NCBI GenBank assembly: GCA_003868215.1
Contig: QWDQ01000028.1
Location: forward strand, 248,001 to 312,000
Length of the DNA stretch: 64,000 bases
Source of the DNA: Pseudophaeomoniella oleicola
Lineage: Eukaryota > Ascomycota > Eurotiomycetes > Phaeomoniellales > Phaeomoniellaceae
Direction of reading: 5' to 3'
In this document: positions 1-12,156 of the stretch, piece by piece
How the letters are laid out: every line of letters starts with the position of its first letter
Numbering within the stretch: the first letter of the stretch is position 1
Notes under the pieces: generated by a model
Databases searched by the model: none
What the model was told of the DNA's origin: nothing
The model's input: the letters and a program-made list of their open reading frames with translations, nothing else
Translations under genes and position numbers: made by a program

Positions 1-1093
1 GACCGCAACCACATTCTGTTGTGATGGAAGAAGCGATCTAGAATGAAGCTGCAGAAAGCGCAACCTGCTCGAGTGGCTTCAGCGAGGTCCGAGAGTTTCA
101 CTCCCCATTGCATTTCGATGTCTCGGTCCTGATGTTTCGGAGCGATGTCACGCTTCACCATATGTAGTATGGGTAACGTGTGTGAAACTTGAGCACATGT
201 CTTACACTCGGTGAACGCCATCATTGCAAATTGTCAACGATGGGGACTTGGATTCACATGAGAAAGAGAACACTGTAGCAACAGAACAAGCAGAGAAACC
301 TTTTGAGTGTCACCAATATTTGCGTTACACATGACTGAACAGCGTTGCTGGTGCCTGGCATCCTTCAGCCCCCAAAATGCGGCTGTGCTGCATGCATTGT
401 GCAACGTTCCGAACCACATGTAAGGAACATTGCAGTTCATAAAGAGTAAATCGTTGAGATGATCAACGACAAGCTCTGAATGCATCATCGCTCTCCTCTG
501 ACTGGACAACATTCGTATTTTGATATAGTAAAGAAGATAGTAAGTTAGTAAAGACAATAGAGAGAGATCTAGCGGAGATAGGCATTATTGTAACCCCGGA
601 TTCCCGATGACCGAATACGAGAGGAACTTACTACGTAGTAACAATCTTTGAATGACATCAGCATCTCATCTCGAACCGCATACCGCGACCGACCACAAAC
701 AATCGGGACAATGTTACGCCTGTTATGCCTATTACGCCTACGCCTAAAATCTTACTTGCTCACAGTGAAGTTAATATTCACCATGAGCTGCTATGGTCCC
801 AATAACAATATCAGAAGGTCTTTTAAAAGGCCTACTGTCACTGGCCTCGAGAGCCTTCAACTTGACGCAGATGGTTCACGAAGTATAGCCACTGTATGCC
901 ATTGTTTATGTCAACACAACTGTTGGGTCCTCGTGCATCAAAAGCTTCCTGATTTCATCGAGGGAGTCAGATAGCTTCTTTGTTTCTATCTCAAACCTGT
1001 CTTTCGACTGAAGCGGGAACCTGAGAATTCCCTCTAATATCTCACAAGCGTCTGTATCTCATAGATCCAGAGCGATCTATATAAAGCACAAAT
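1..1093. other. Left-edge intergenic DNA upstream of the ABC transporter
   Basis: No open frame here looks like a real protein. The last few hundred bases presumably hold the promoter and 5' leader of the transporter starting at 1094. A perfect 14-bp palindrome, TTACTACGTAGTAA, sits at 628-641 and contains the 9-mer that recurs in other gaps of the window. A short run of CTATTACGC-like repeats lies at about 719-745. Nothing else is supported. Confidence 0.6.
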
Positions 1094-4000
1094 ATGGCTT
1101 CACCAAAATCAGTAGAGGCCTCATCTGGAAACCCGAGTCAAGCTGATGGTTCAGACACCAATACAAGGACCGAAGAGACGCCTGAGGTTCCTTTCTACTC
1201 AGCAGTTACGTCGCCTACGTATATAACGAAAACACCGTCAGAAGCAGCTCCGGGAACAGAAAGCACCAATCCGGGAGATTCCGCTGAAGATGAGCGGGCA
1301 ATGATGTACGAAGAGCTGAAGACCGTCCCTACGCAAACTTCACAGACTCGTCCACATCTACGTAACACAGCAAGTAACCGTACGATAAGCGAGGATGCGC
1401 TCTTCAAAACTTTATCGAAGCGCCATACCAATGCATCCGCCAAAACTGAAGAAGAGATTCAGGAGGAACACCAGGAGATTGAGCGTCTCATGTCCCTCAT
1501 GTTCGGCAAAGGAAGACAGCAACAGTCCGAAGAGGAGCAGACCCGACATGTTGGTGTCGTCTGGAACAATCTTACAGTCAAAGGCAAGGGATTGGGTGCG
1601 ACTCTGCAGCCTACAAATGGCGACTTCTTTCTTGGCCTGCCACGCCTCCTTAAATCTCTTTTTAAGAGTGGTCCAAAGGCTGCAGTTGGAAAGCCTCCTG
1701 TGCGCGACCTTCTTCACGACTTCACCGGGTGCATCAGGCCTGGGGAATTGTGCTTAGTGCTCGGCCGTCCTGGCTCTGGGTGCTCCACTTTTCTCAAGGT
1801 CATCAGTAATCAACGATTCGGATATGAAGATGTCCAGGGCGAGGTCACGTACGGAGGGACAGACGCTGCTACGATGCAAAAGAGGTTCCGTGGAGAAATT
1901 ATCTACAATCCTGAGGATGATCTACATTATCCAACTCTTACTGTCGCCAAGACGCTGCGATTTGCACTGAAGACGCGAACACCGGGTAAGGAATCAAGGA
2001 AGGAAGGCGAAAGTCGGAAAGACTACGTCCGAGAATTCTTGCGAGTCGTGACCAAGCTGGTGTGGATAGAGCACACCCTCAATACCAAGGTTGGAAATGA
2101 ATTCGTTCGGGGCGTTTCAGGTGGTGAGAAGAAACGTGTCAGTATCGCAGAGGCTATCGTCACCAAAGCCTCGGTGCAAGCTTGGGACAATTCGACTCGT
2201 GGACTGGATGCATCTACCGCTTTGGAGTATGTTCAGTCCATCCGTGCGATGACAGACATGGCCCAAGTCTCTACAGCGGTCGCCCTTTATCAGGCCGGAG
2301 AGACCTTGTATGATCTTTTTGACAAAGTTCTCCTAATCGATGAAGGTCAATGTCTCTATTTCGGAAGAGCCGAAGAAGCAAAACAATATTTTCTGGACCT
2401 TGGCTTCTCCTGTCCTGATCGCTGGACGACTGCTGACTTCCTGACGTCTGTAAGCGATTACCACGAGCGGAGTGTCAAGGAGGGATACGAAGAGCGCATT
2501 CCAAGATCCGCCCACCAGTTCGCAGAAGCATATCGGAAAAGTACTGCATACCAGAAAAATATTGAAGACGTTCGTGAGTTCGAGTCGCATCTCGATGAGC
2601 AGCGAATGCAGAGACATGAGCGTTCATCGAAAGCGACAAAGCGAAAGAACTATACCCTTCCCTTTCATAAACAAGTTCTTGCTTGCACACAGCGTCAATT
2701 CATGGTGATGTGGGGAGACAAGCCTTCAGTGATTGGAAAATACGGCGGCCTTGTATTTCAAGGTCTTATCGTGGGCAGCTTGTTTTTCGATCAGCCCAAG
2801 ACCAGCGCAGGCGTGTTCACCAGGGGTGGTGTGATGTTTTTCCTGCTCCTCTTCAATGCGCTTTTGGCCTTAGCTGAGCTCACAGCCGCTTTCAGTTCCC
2901 GGCCAGTGATGCTAAAGCACAAGTCCTTTTCTTTTTATCGGCCTGCCGCGTTCGCCTTGGCTCAGACATTGGTCGACGTTCCGCTGAACTTCATCCAGGT
3001 CATTGTCTTTGACATAATAGTCTACTTCATGAGTGACCTCTCCCGGACGGCATCCCAATTCTTCATAAATGTTCTCATTTTGTGGATTACGACCATGGCA
3101 ATTTACGCCTTCTTCCGTGCGATAGCAGCCTGGTGCGGTTCTCTGGACATAGCTACCCGATTCACTGGCGTTGCTATACAGATCCTTGTGGTTTACACTG
3201 GCTATCTTATACCAGATAGGAAGCAGCATCCCTGGTTTCATTGGCTTTCTTACATCAATCCATTATCTTACGGCTTCGAAGGCGTCATGAGCAATGAGTT
3301 CTACAATCTACACATCCAGTGTGTACCTCCGTATCTGGTACCCCAGGTACCCGGGGCTTCACCGCAATATCAATCATGCACGACGTCAGGATCACAGCCT
3401 GGACAGACTGTCGTCTCTGGTGCAGATTATATAAGGGTCGCTTACGGGTACAGCCGCTCTCATCTATGGCGCAACTTCGGGATCATCTGTGCCTTCTTTG
3501 TCTTCTTCGTTGTCTTAACGATGATTGGCACCGAATTGACGAAGCCAAATGCTGGGGGCGCTGCTGTTACTGTTTTCAAAAGGGGTCAGGTTCCCAAGAA
3601 GGTTGAAGAAACCATCGAGACAGCAGGACGGAACGCCAAGGATGAGGAATCAGGAGAAAAATCAGTCACTCCTGCAACCAGTGATGCTGAACTGGAGCAG
3701 AAGCAACCATCTAGAGTTCAGGGAATCGCGCAAAATGAGACGGTATTTACATGGCAGAATGTTAACTACACCATTCCTTACGAGGGCAAGGAGCGAAAGC
3801 TGCTACAAGACGTGCAAGGCTATGTCAGACCAGGGAAGCTCACAGCGCTCATGGGTAAGTCACCTCATTGCAGATGTGGTGAGGAAACGCGCCTCCATTA
3901 CCCACCCTTCCTGCAGCCCAACCTCGGGAGTCTGTTTCCTTTTGTCTCCCCGCTCTTAGGACGTACAAGTTTTGCTAACGTATAACGTATACAAATGTTA

Positions 4001-5970
4001 CAGGCGCATCGGGCGCTGGTAAGACTACTTTGCTCAACACCCTTGCACAGAGGATCACATTTGGTACTGTAGAAGGGGACTTCCTTGTCGATGGAAGGCC
4101 ACTTCCAAAGTCCTTTCAACGTGCAACTGGGTTCGCAGAGCAAATGGATATCCATGAGCCCACTGCCACGGTACGAGAAGCACTTCAGTTCTCGGCACTC
4201 CTACGTCAACCGAAGGAGGTCACTGTAGAAGAGAAGTACGCATATTGCGAGAAAATAATTGATCTTTTGGAGATGCGGGACATTGCCGGTGCTACTGTCG
4301 GCAAGGTTGGCTCAGGTTTAGATCAAGAGCAACGAAAACGAGTGACCATTGGAGTCGAATTGGCAGCTAAGCCAGAGCTGTTACTATTCCTTGACGAGCC
4401 TACATCAGGTCTTGATTCGACAGCTGGTATGTCTTGGCGTTCAACCGCTATATGCTTTTACTGATGTGTTCCAGCATTCAACATTGTCCGCTTCCTCCGA
4501 AAGCTGGCAGATGCTGGTCAAGCCATTCTCTGTACCATCCATCAGCCTTCATCTGTGCTCTTTGAACACTTCGACGAATTGGTACTGCTGAAGTCCGGTG
4601 GCCGCGTTGTCTACCATGGTTCGCTGGGGCAAGATAGCCGGACGATAATTGATTATTTTGAACAGAATGGCGCGAACAAATGCCCGCCAAGTGCAAATCC
4701 TGCCGAGTATATCTTAGAAGCGATTGGCGCTGGAAATCCAGACTATAAGGGCAAGGACTGGGGCGATGTCTGGGCTTCATCTCCTGAACACGAAACCCGA
4801 TCCAAAGAGATCCAAACGATAATCTCCGATCGATCTCATGCAGAGCCTCCTGCATCACTGAAGGATGACCGCGAGTATGCGATGCCACTCTCCACCCAGG
4901 TTGTTGCCGTGATTCGCCGTTCATTCATTGCTTATTGGCGCTCGCCTGAGTACATCACCGGAAAGTTTATGCTACATATCTTTACGGGACTCTTCAATTG
5001 TTTCACGTTCTATCACCTAGGATATGGCAGCATCGACTTTCAGTCGCGGCTGTTTTCAATCTTCATGACCTTGACAATCTCGCCGCCTCTCATTCAACAA
5101 TTACAACCTCAGTTCTTGGCTCTCCGAAACATCTTTTCGTCAAGGGAACAATCATCCCGCATCTATAGCTGGGTCGCCTTCGCTACCGCCGCAATCTTGG
5201 TTGAAATCCCATATTCTATCGTTGCTGGATCAATCTACTTCTGTTGCTGGTGGTTCGGTGGCGTTGGCTACCGCGTTTCTTCTTTTACTTCTGGCTATAC
5301 TTATCTGCTACTAATGCTTTTCGAACTCTACTACGTAGGGTTCGGTCAAGCAATTGCATCCTTCGCACCGAACGACCTACTCGCATCCTTACTTGTTCCT
5401 ATTTTCTTCCTCTTCGTCGTTAGTTTCTGCGGAATTGTCGTCCCATACGCCGCGCTCCCCAATTTCTGGCGATCATGGATGTACTGGCTTACACCTTTCG
5501 ACTACCTCCTCAGTGGTTTACTAGGCGTGGCAGTCCATGACCTTCCCGTTCACTGTCAAGAGCAAGAGTATGCCCGGTTCAGTCCCCCACCCGGCCAAAC
5601 ATGCCAAAACTACACTGCCCCCTACATCCAGCAAGCCGGCGGGTACGTCAGGGTCGCCTCCGACGGCCTGTGTGAGTTTTGCCAATACGCCAACGGTGAC
5701 GAATTTGCCGCAGGCTTCAACGTGAAGTACTCGCAACGCTGGCGCAACTTCGGCATATTCGCCGCCTTTGTCGTCTTCAATTTCGCCATCGTCTACCTCG
5801 GCTGCTACGTCTATCTCGTGGGTTGGCCGAAGATGAAAGGCAGGAGCCACAAGGGCGCGAGGAGCGGGAAGAACCAGACTCTGAGCACGAAGGGTAAACA
5901 AGAGGAAGAGAACGTGGAGAGCGGCGTTGCTGGTTTGGGACATGGTGAGAAGACTGAAACCGACCCTTGA
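1094..5970 (+). CDS. PDR-type ABC transporter (full-size ABCG, multidrug efflux)
   Basis: Exons are 1094-3854, 4004-4426 and 4475-5970, giving 1559 residues, the usual length of fungal PDR pumps. The order is NBD1-TMD1-NBD2-TMD2. NBD1 has the PDR-specific Walker [10 protein letters not shown] (residues 224-232, Cys in place of Lys), signature [14 protein letters not shown] (341-354) and a Walker B region with WDNSTRG. NBD2 has a normal Walker [10 protein letters not shown] (921-929), spanning the first splice site, a degenerate signature with [16 protein letters not shown], and IHQPSS. Both membrane halves carry hydrophobic helices and Cys-containing extracellular loops. Intron 1 (149 bp) has a GCTAACG branch site and intron 2 is 48 bp. 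The family exports azoles, plant defence compounds and other hydrophobic toxins at the plasma membrane; the substrate cannot be read here. No cluster genes adjoin it. It converges on the RNase III gene. Confidence 0.95.
3855..4003 (+). other. Intron 1 of the ABC transporter
   Basis: Donor GTAAGT at 3855, branch-like GCTAACG at 3974-3980 and acceptor ACAG ending at 4003. Removing it joins ALMG to ASGAGKTT and restores the NBD2 Walker A motif, so the boundaries are well supported. Confidence 0.92.
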
Positions 5971-6866
5971 GAGACGACGCATATTTTCTAGAATCTTCTT
6001 TGTACACTCCTTCTATTTTTTCCCTTTTTCCTTACACCGAGGTATCGGCGAATCCTCAATCCCCACTTATATAAAAACCAGTGATCACGAAACACCCACC
6101 CCAAAGGAACTTTCATCCAACATCTTGTCAGCAGGTGTTTGGTTTAGACAGGCAGGTAGACAGGCAGGCAGACAGGATCGGCAGACATGCTGGCAAGCAA
6201 ACAGGCAGCGTGTAAACAACAGACTATTACATTGTACTACGACAAAACAACTCTCGACTCCCACCTCCAACCATTATTTAGATGATTATATATATGAATA
6301 GACTTTGTTTCAATCGCAAATTCGATCCGAAATCAGCTTCTTTCCGCATTCCTCTCCGTCCATTCACTGACAGTAGGTGGTAGCTAATCCATTATCTCGA
6401 GGATCCGCGGGGGAAACAAGGAATATTGGATCGATAGAAGAGAAAGAAAGAGAGAAACAGGGAGAGAGATCATATCAGATAATATCAATTTTCATACGTG
6501 GGTCTTGCTCGTAGGTAGGTATTCAAGCTAGCTAAAGGTAGCTTAGGTAGTTGTCTGGGATCTTGAAGATAAGCGTAATGTTAAGCTAGTGATCGACGGG
6601 GGAGAGGAGGTCGTTGATGATGATGGTGGTGGTGGTGGTGGTGGGAGAGAAGGGGAGCGGAAGATGATGCCTAGTTGTTTTGTCGTTGACAATGATTATT
6701 ACCAGTCTTCCGCTTCCTCCTTTTTCTTGTAAGGTGGTTGTTGATTCGTGATATGGCGTTGGTAAAGTGACTGATTGTTCGGATGAAGGAGCTACACGTA
6801 TCCGTTCCCCTGAGACTTTCAGTCTCCTCGTGCAGCATGAACAGGATCATGTTTTGCATTTGATTA
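5971..6866. other. Gap between convergent ABC transporter and RNase III genes
   Basis: About 0.9 kb shared by two 3' ends. It contains a GGCAGGCAGACAGG-like tandem stretch at about 6147-6190, a (GAT)3(GGT)n run at about 6614-6644, and a patch of TAGGTAGGTA/TAGCTTAGGTAG motifs at about 6512-6550. No coding frame is convincing. Confidence 0.6.
6614..6644 (+). repeat. GAT/GGT trinucleotide microsatellite
   Basis: Three GAT units followed by about seven GGT units, downstream of the RNase III stop codon on the plus strand. It is non-coding. Confidence 0.8.
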
Positions 6867-7973
6867 TCATGGTTCTAGAGTGTCTGTGATCCCATTTGTC
6901 TTCTCCGTCGCCGGTGCTTTCTTTTCCTTTTGAGTCTTTTCGTCATATTCCCTCTTTGCCTTCTCATGGCTTTCCTGCTTTGCTTTCATGATCTCATCGA
7001 TCAGAGGATGGTTGTCCATCGCCGCCATTGCTGCTTTGTTCCCTGCCGCTTTCTTGTTGAGCCCAGTACCGGACCCGAGGTGTTGATTCTCCCACCCCCA
7101 ACCGGTGAGGTAGACGCCAACAAAGTAATTGATGAGAGGTTTAGATAGTTTTTGCGGAGGTCGTTCGTCAAGGTATTCGATTTTGACATTGTTAGTGGCA
7201 ATCCTTCGCGACAGTTCCTCTTTTGCATTCATATTGACGTCCGACGGGGTGGCTATATGTCGGAGTTCGGGTTCCCAAAGTTGATGAAGCCATGTCTCTG
7301 CCCTTTCAAATCCACTGACAGGGTCGTCCACAACTATGGCGGCAACATAAGCTTCCAGAACGTCCCCTCTGATCTTCTGCATGGTTTTCGGTTCGGGCAC
7401 GAAGCCTACGGCCAATTTTATATGCTTATCGAGACCATATCGAACGGTATATTTGGCCAGAGTCTGGTTCTTTACGAGATTTTCCCGAATCTGGGCCAAT
7501 CGACCGGTTGGGAGATGATTGAACCGATCCCATAGTAATCTTGTTGCTATGACTTCAATGTAAGAATCCCCCAGAAGCTCGAGGCGTTCATAAGAACGGG
7601 CATCAGACGAGTTGGCATTGACATCCAGAGCGCCTTGATGTGTGAAGACACATTTTTTAAGGTCTGGATCTTGGATAGATGGGAGAGTGGGAAGTGACTT
7701 TGAACTGCCTTCATTGAAAGGACGCTTCGGGACAGCTTCGGTTTCCTGGAATGAATCGAGCTCTCTTCGAAGTCCTTCGAGCGTTTCTCGCATGCGGTCC
7801 CCCAGCTTCTTTCGCTCCAGGGCTTCAGAAGTGTTCTCTAGGAGCCTTGAATACGAATGCAAAGTATCGATCTTGGCCATCCATGGCTGTGGCCTACTAT
7901 TATTGGAGACATGTTTCTTAGAGGTCGGCAAATCGTTCGATGGCCCGCCCTCGGCTTTTCGCTTCTTAGTCAT
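6867..7973 (-). CDS. Ribonuclease III (Rnt1/Pac1 type)
   Basis: A single exon of 368 residues with one RNase III domain followed by one double-stranded RNA binding domain, the layout of yeast Rnt1 and fission yeast Pac1. The signature helix reads ERLELLGDSYIE (residues 129-140), supplying the acidic metal ligands. The second acidic pair lies in GDVLEAYVAA (203-212). The dsRBD core with GLNKKAAGNKAAMAAM is near 304-319. The N terminus is basic (MTKKRKAEG) and may act as a nuclear or nucleolar signal. Family members cleave stem loops in pre-rRNA, snRNA and snoRNA precursors. It is not Dicer, because helicase, PAZ and a second catalytic domain are missing. It is divergent from the oxidoreductase gene at 8765. 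Confidence 0.93.
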   Translation of the reverse strand: MTKKRKAEGGPSNDLPTSKKHVSNNSRPQPWMAKIDTLHSYSRLLENTSEALERKKLGDRMRETLEGLRRELDSFQETEAVPKRPFNEGSSKSLPTLPSIQDPDLKKCVFTHQGALDVNANSSDARSYERLELLGDSYIEVIATRLLWDRFNHLPTGRLAQIRENLVKNQTLAKYTVRYGLDKHIKLAVGFVPEPKTMQKIRGDVLEAYVAAIVVDDPVSGFERAETWLHQLWEPELRHIATPSDVNMNAKEELSRRIATNNVKIEYLDERPPQKLSKPLINYFVGVYLTGWGWENQHLGSGTGLNKKAAGNKAAMAAMDNHPLIDEIMKAKQESHEKAKREYDEKTQKEKKAPATEKTNGITDTLEP

Positions 7974-8764
7974 GATGAAAGCAGGTCATCTACTTGTAGA
8001 TTCGTGTCTACTTGTTTAGCATCATGAAATAAGAGAACATATGAGCAAAAGGATATTGAGATGTACTGGTCTCATTTTGTAGAAAATGTAGAATTTCGAT
8101 GCGCAAACTGATGAAATTTCCAAAATTGTTCCCGTTTGTTTGTCTTCCGTAGAAGTAGACGTGAAGCCTTGGCCTTGGCATGATCCGACCACATCAAACA
8201 CCGACACGATGTTTGACCACCTTCCTAGCCGATCGGACGATACATTGGTTGAAAGTCTGCAGAGCATGACGGATAGCCGCATGCCGGATAGCCGTCTTTG
8301 GTGAATCCAGTACATTTGTCGATTACCATTGAGTCTTCCACATGTAGGGTTTCAGTGTCGAGATTATGGAAGCATGCTAGATCCGAGAAACCTCACCGCA
8401 ATGATTATCAATTGTTCATCTGTGCTACTTCCCAGATCGTCCTAGGGAACTCGCGTGAGGCTCTACCGACTGTGACTAGATTACATGACGCTAGAAGCGA
8501 CAGGGAAACTCGGCCCTTAAATTGATCATCAATACGGTCCAGTCGAATGCTGTCCAAATGCCATTGATCCACGTACTCGGTATGGAGATGTTGTACAAAA
8601 TGGGAACCCAATCCGAACCAGTCTGCACTGATACCATGAGCATCATCTTGTGATTGACACATTAGCCGGAATCCGCCTTGCAATTGTTCCAAGGTTTTTC
8701 ATTCTCGATCAAAACGACGCCCTGTTCCTCCACTCTGACCAGGAATTATCCTACTCAAAGCAAA
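7974..8764. other. Divergent promoter region, RNase III / MDR oxidoreductase
   Basis: About 0.8 kb between two divergent starts. A 94-codon frame on the minus strand (8408-8692) has no recognisable domain and no support. No repeats or RNA gene are evident. Confidence 0.55.
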
Positions 8765-9933
8765 ATGCAGGCATATAACATCCAACTCCGAAAGACCGGA
8801 ACTTTCTCGCTTGATGCCATTGATACAAATCTCTCCCTTGATGCTAATGTTCCGATTCCAGAACCAGGGACCGACAAAATCTTGGTCAACATCAAAGCTG
8901 CTGCTTTGAACTATCGAGACTTGCTTGTCCTGACCTCCGACCCCCGATACAGTCCAAGCACCGCCGATCAGATTACACCTGTCGCTGACGGCGCAGGCAT
9001 CGTTGTGAAAGCCCCACTAACGTCAAGATGGAAGCCAGGTGATCGAGTCTTCTTGCTTCCTAATTCTTCGTGGAAGGAAGGAATGGGTCAAGGAGACTAT
9101 GACGGCCCGAAGACTCTAGGAGCCGGTAGTGTCGATGGCACTCTAAGGCAATATGCAGTACTTGAAGATGATGACTTGGCACCATTGCCAGAGGCCTTGA
9201 CCTTCGAGGAAGGGGCAGCTATAGGTGGCGCTTATGGGACGGCGTGGAATGTGCTTTTCGGTGGCCCTCAACCTCTGCGTGCCGGAGATGTGATTGTTAC
9301 CCAGGGTACGGGTGGTGTGAGCATCGCTGCCATTCAGGTGTGTGGCAAGCTATTATCTGAATGATTCGTTGTCTGCGCTGACATTTCCTCTCATAAGCTG
9401 GCGGTAGCAGCAGGTGCGCAAATAATTGCGCTGTCGTCGTCGGACACTAAGCTCGAACTTGCGAAACGGTTGAGTGCCACACACACTATCAATTACAGGA
9501 CCTACCCAGATTGGTCAGTCAAGGTTCAGGAATTGACAAAGGGATATGGTGCTTCGCATGTCGTCGATGTCGGTGGTGCAGGGACTGTTGTACAGTCTTT
9601 GCGTGCCGTACGGAACGGTGGACTGGTATCTCTAGTCGGATTCCTGTCCGAATCCGAGAAGCATGATCTCGTACCTGAGATCATTTTTGGTGCAAAGATA
9701 GGTATGTCGTCCCACCTTGGCTGCTGTACCACCGAGTGGTAGGCTGACTGCAGAAAGTGCGTGGCATCCTTGTCGCTAGCGTCCCTATGTTCAACGATCT
9801 GGCGGCGTTCCTTGACGAGCATCATATAACGCCTGTCGTGGGCAGCGCATTTGAGTGGAATGATGCAAAAAATGCCTATAGAGCCCTCGCGTCCCAAGAT
9901 ACTGTTGGAAAGATCGTCATAAAGGTGGACTGA
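8765..9933 (+). CDS. MDR-family NAD(P)H-dependent alcohol dehydrogenase / quinone oxidoreductase-like protein
   Basis: Exons 8765-9337, 9398-9701 and 9758-9933 give 350 residues, typical of the medium-chain family. It has the GroES-like N domain (ALNYRDLL, ADGAGIVV, KPGDRVF) and a Rossmann half with TQGTGGVSIAAIQ, VVDVGGAGT and the C-terminal VGKIVIKV. The Cys/His zinc ligands of classical ADH are not apparent, so it resembles the zinc-independent branch, such as fission yeast SPBC1773.06c. Substrate is unknown. The start is the first ATG in frame; upstream codons lack an ATG. Both introns (60 and 56 bp) appear to end in AAG rather than CAG or TAG. For intron 2, only the AAG ending at 9757 restores the VRGILVAS frame. 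Confidence 0.88.
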
Positions 9934-10460
9934 AGACATGTCCGGTATCGTAGGGTCGAATATCATTATCATCGATCGTCGGATGAGATCTCCAGCATTT
10001 TGCCAAATTGGAGAGGCTTCTCAATTATGGCAGCTAGTATTGCTGTCGTTGAGAACTTACCAACATGTAGAGACCCATGTAGAAGCATTGGTCAATCCGG
10101 ATTGCAAGGAGGGATGTCATCGTCAATGAGCTCACCTATGCAGCCCGATGACTGCTTGTTAGAAATAATATTCTGAGCTACGATCATACGATCCGTTCCA
10201 CCCTGACAGTGTACTCATAGTTCCATCATTAGAAAGCCGGCGTTCACTTTACAGGAAATATCTCTATTTACAAAATAACTTCCTACATCATACAGGTCTA
10301 CAACAATATTAGACGCTAAACCGCATTTGTAAGTTCCGCGGTCAAAATCCTTGGCACCAGTTCCTTCCAAAAGCTTCCGAATATCGACCAAAGACAAGAA
10401 CCGTCAACGGACAGAACACGAAGGGCGAGGCACATTGAAGCCTTCTCAGATCTGCCCACC
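9934..10460. other. Intergenic region upstream of mS33
   Basis: About 0.5 kb between the oxidoreductase stop and the mS33 start. It holds the 3' end of one gene and the promoter of the next. No further gene, repeat or RNA is supported. Confidence 0.5.
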
Positions 10461-11041
10461 ATGTCAGACCTTCCGCGCTCGCGGCTGCTACAATTGGTTC
10501 AGGTATGCATTATTCAGTCTCCTACTCTCGTCGCATAATGTCACACCTCCGAGAGATTTCTCTCTATCCTCTACTTTTTACATCTGACCTCTTTTACCCC
10601 CCATTGATACGCTTCCCTCCGCCAACCCTCCCATTACTTCAGAACTAACACCCCTTCTCCTCCTACAGACCCAATGTCGCATCTTCTCCACCATCTACAA
10701 CCCTCTCGGTCAACGCCTCGGCAACAAGGTCCTACGCCAACGCCTCCGCGGCCCAGCCCTCGCAGCATACTACCCGCGCAAATCCATAACGCATCGTGAC
10801 CTGGCAGACACCTTCAAGCCGCTTGGTCTGGAGACGTGGGATGAGCAGGAAGAGGATCGGTTGGAGGGGATCAGTATCGCGAAGATGAGGGGGAAGGGAG
10901 CGCCGAAGAAGAAGAGGACTGCGGAAGGTATGATTTGCTCTCTCATGGTCTTCTTCATGTCGGTACTGTGCTACGTTCTGGAACTGACACATACTTCTCT
11001 TAATCATAGAATCGAGATCGAACAAGAAGAAGAAGAGGTGA
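10461..11041 (+). CDS. RSM27: Mitochondrial small ribosomal subunit protein mS33 (Rsm27)
   Basis: Exons 10461-10502, 10669-10927 and 11010-11041 encode 110 residues. The spliced product begins MSDLPRSRLLQLVQTQCR and continues with IFSTIYNPLGQRLGNKVL, LRGPALAAYY and RGKGAPKKK. This matches yeast Rsm27: IFDQNFNP, GSKIL, RLKGPSVASYY and RGKGAPKKM. The C terminus is strongly basic (NKKKKR). The protein is a structural part of the mitoribosome small subunit. Introns are 166 and 82 bp; the first separates only 14 codons from the rest, which hides the gene from simple frame reading. It converges on the DUF255 protein gene. Confidence 0.9.
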
Positions 11042-12156
11042 TCACACTCACCATTGCTACCGCTACCGCCACCGCCACCGTCACCAAACCTATCACGTAT
11101 CCTGTCCCAATTCTACGAGCGACCTCCACCTCCTCTACTGCTCGTCCGACCTGCACAGTACGACTTTCCATCTGGATCTCTATCATTAAGCATCTTCCAA
11201 AAAGAACGATAAGTGCAAAACTACCCATCGACCTATACCCAATTCACACCTACCTATCCCGCGATACACATGTACATACATACATACATACCTACATTAC
11301 ATTACTCTCTCAGATCGAATCCTTCAATCAGGGATCCGGCGTAATTACTTTTTTCTGTTTTCTCACGTTTCTTGCAGTTATTAGGGAAGGGAGCAGAAGT
11401 ATTCATCTAGAGAGGATACTAGATATATATACCTATCAAAGTACCTAGGTACATAGCTCCATCCTGTGGGACAATATTATATGTACGACACGTAAAATAT
11501 ATAAACTATCGCTCGCTCCATAGTTCATGTGTACTCCCTCGTAGGAATTTGTAGTGGTTACCTACCTACATATCCTAAGACTAGGCCGGTTAGGGAGGTA
11601 CCTAGGTAAGAGGTACTCTGTTCACATCTTCATATGGGCTGGATTTGAATAGAATTAGATTAAGGATCCCACTTAAAACCACCCCCCATCCTCGCCCTTA
11701 CCCTTGCCCCTCGAACAAGAGGTAAGAAACAAGAAGCCCATGTGTGTAAAACATACTTATACTTCCACCCCGGGAACCTTCCTACCTACCTACCTAGATA
11801 CCTATAGGTAGATTAACAGCGTGCTGGAGCTATATCATATTTCCCAGTATCGCCTAGTCGTAACACGCGCCCCTCTCCTCCTCCTCCCCTTCTTTCCCCA
11901 TCAAAAAACACGGTCAATCTTTGCTCTTGTATCCCTTCCTTTCCGCTGCATTTGCTTTGGGTTTCCACAGTTCGTGGTCCCGATATGAATCAGATTCCAG
12001 AACCGCACGCCTCCCCCAAAAGAAAAGACTAAATCAAAAAGTACAAAGGGGGATTAAGGGGAAGAGGGCCAATCCGTGAGTATTGATATTATCACCTTTT
12101 TGCCTGTCCCAACTCCTTGCTTCTTTCGCTCTCTTTCTTGCTCTCTCTGTCCTCTC
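11042..12156. other. Microsatellite-rich gap between convergent mS33 and DUF255 genes
   Basis: About 1.1 kb of 3' flanking DNA. It contains a TACA tandem run at about 11272-11290, the palindrome GTACCTAGGTAC at 11441-11452, TACCTAGGTA at 11599-11608 and a CTACC-rich stretch at about 11781-11815. C/T-rich tracts lie around 11870-11900. No gene is visible. Confidence 0.6.

Noticed and set aside
5521-5982. 153-codon minus-strand frame at the end of the ABC transporter
   Set aside because: Antisense to the conserved second membrane domain and tail; no recognisable protein pattern.
6404-6411. TCCGCGGG, similar to a pleiotropic drug response element
   Set aside because: It lies downstream of the ABC transporter and near the 3' end of the RNase III gene, and differs from the TCCGCGGA consensus.
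8408-8692. 94-codon minus-strand frame in the RNase III/MDR promoter region
   Set aside because: No in-frame ATG-led conserved sequence and no domain; probably chance.
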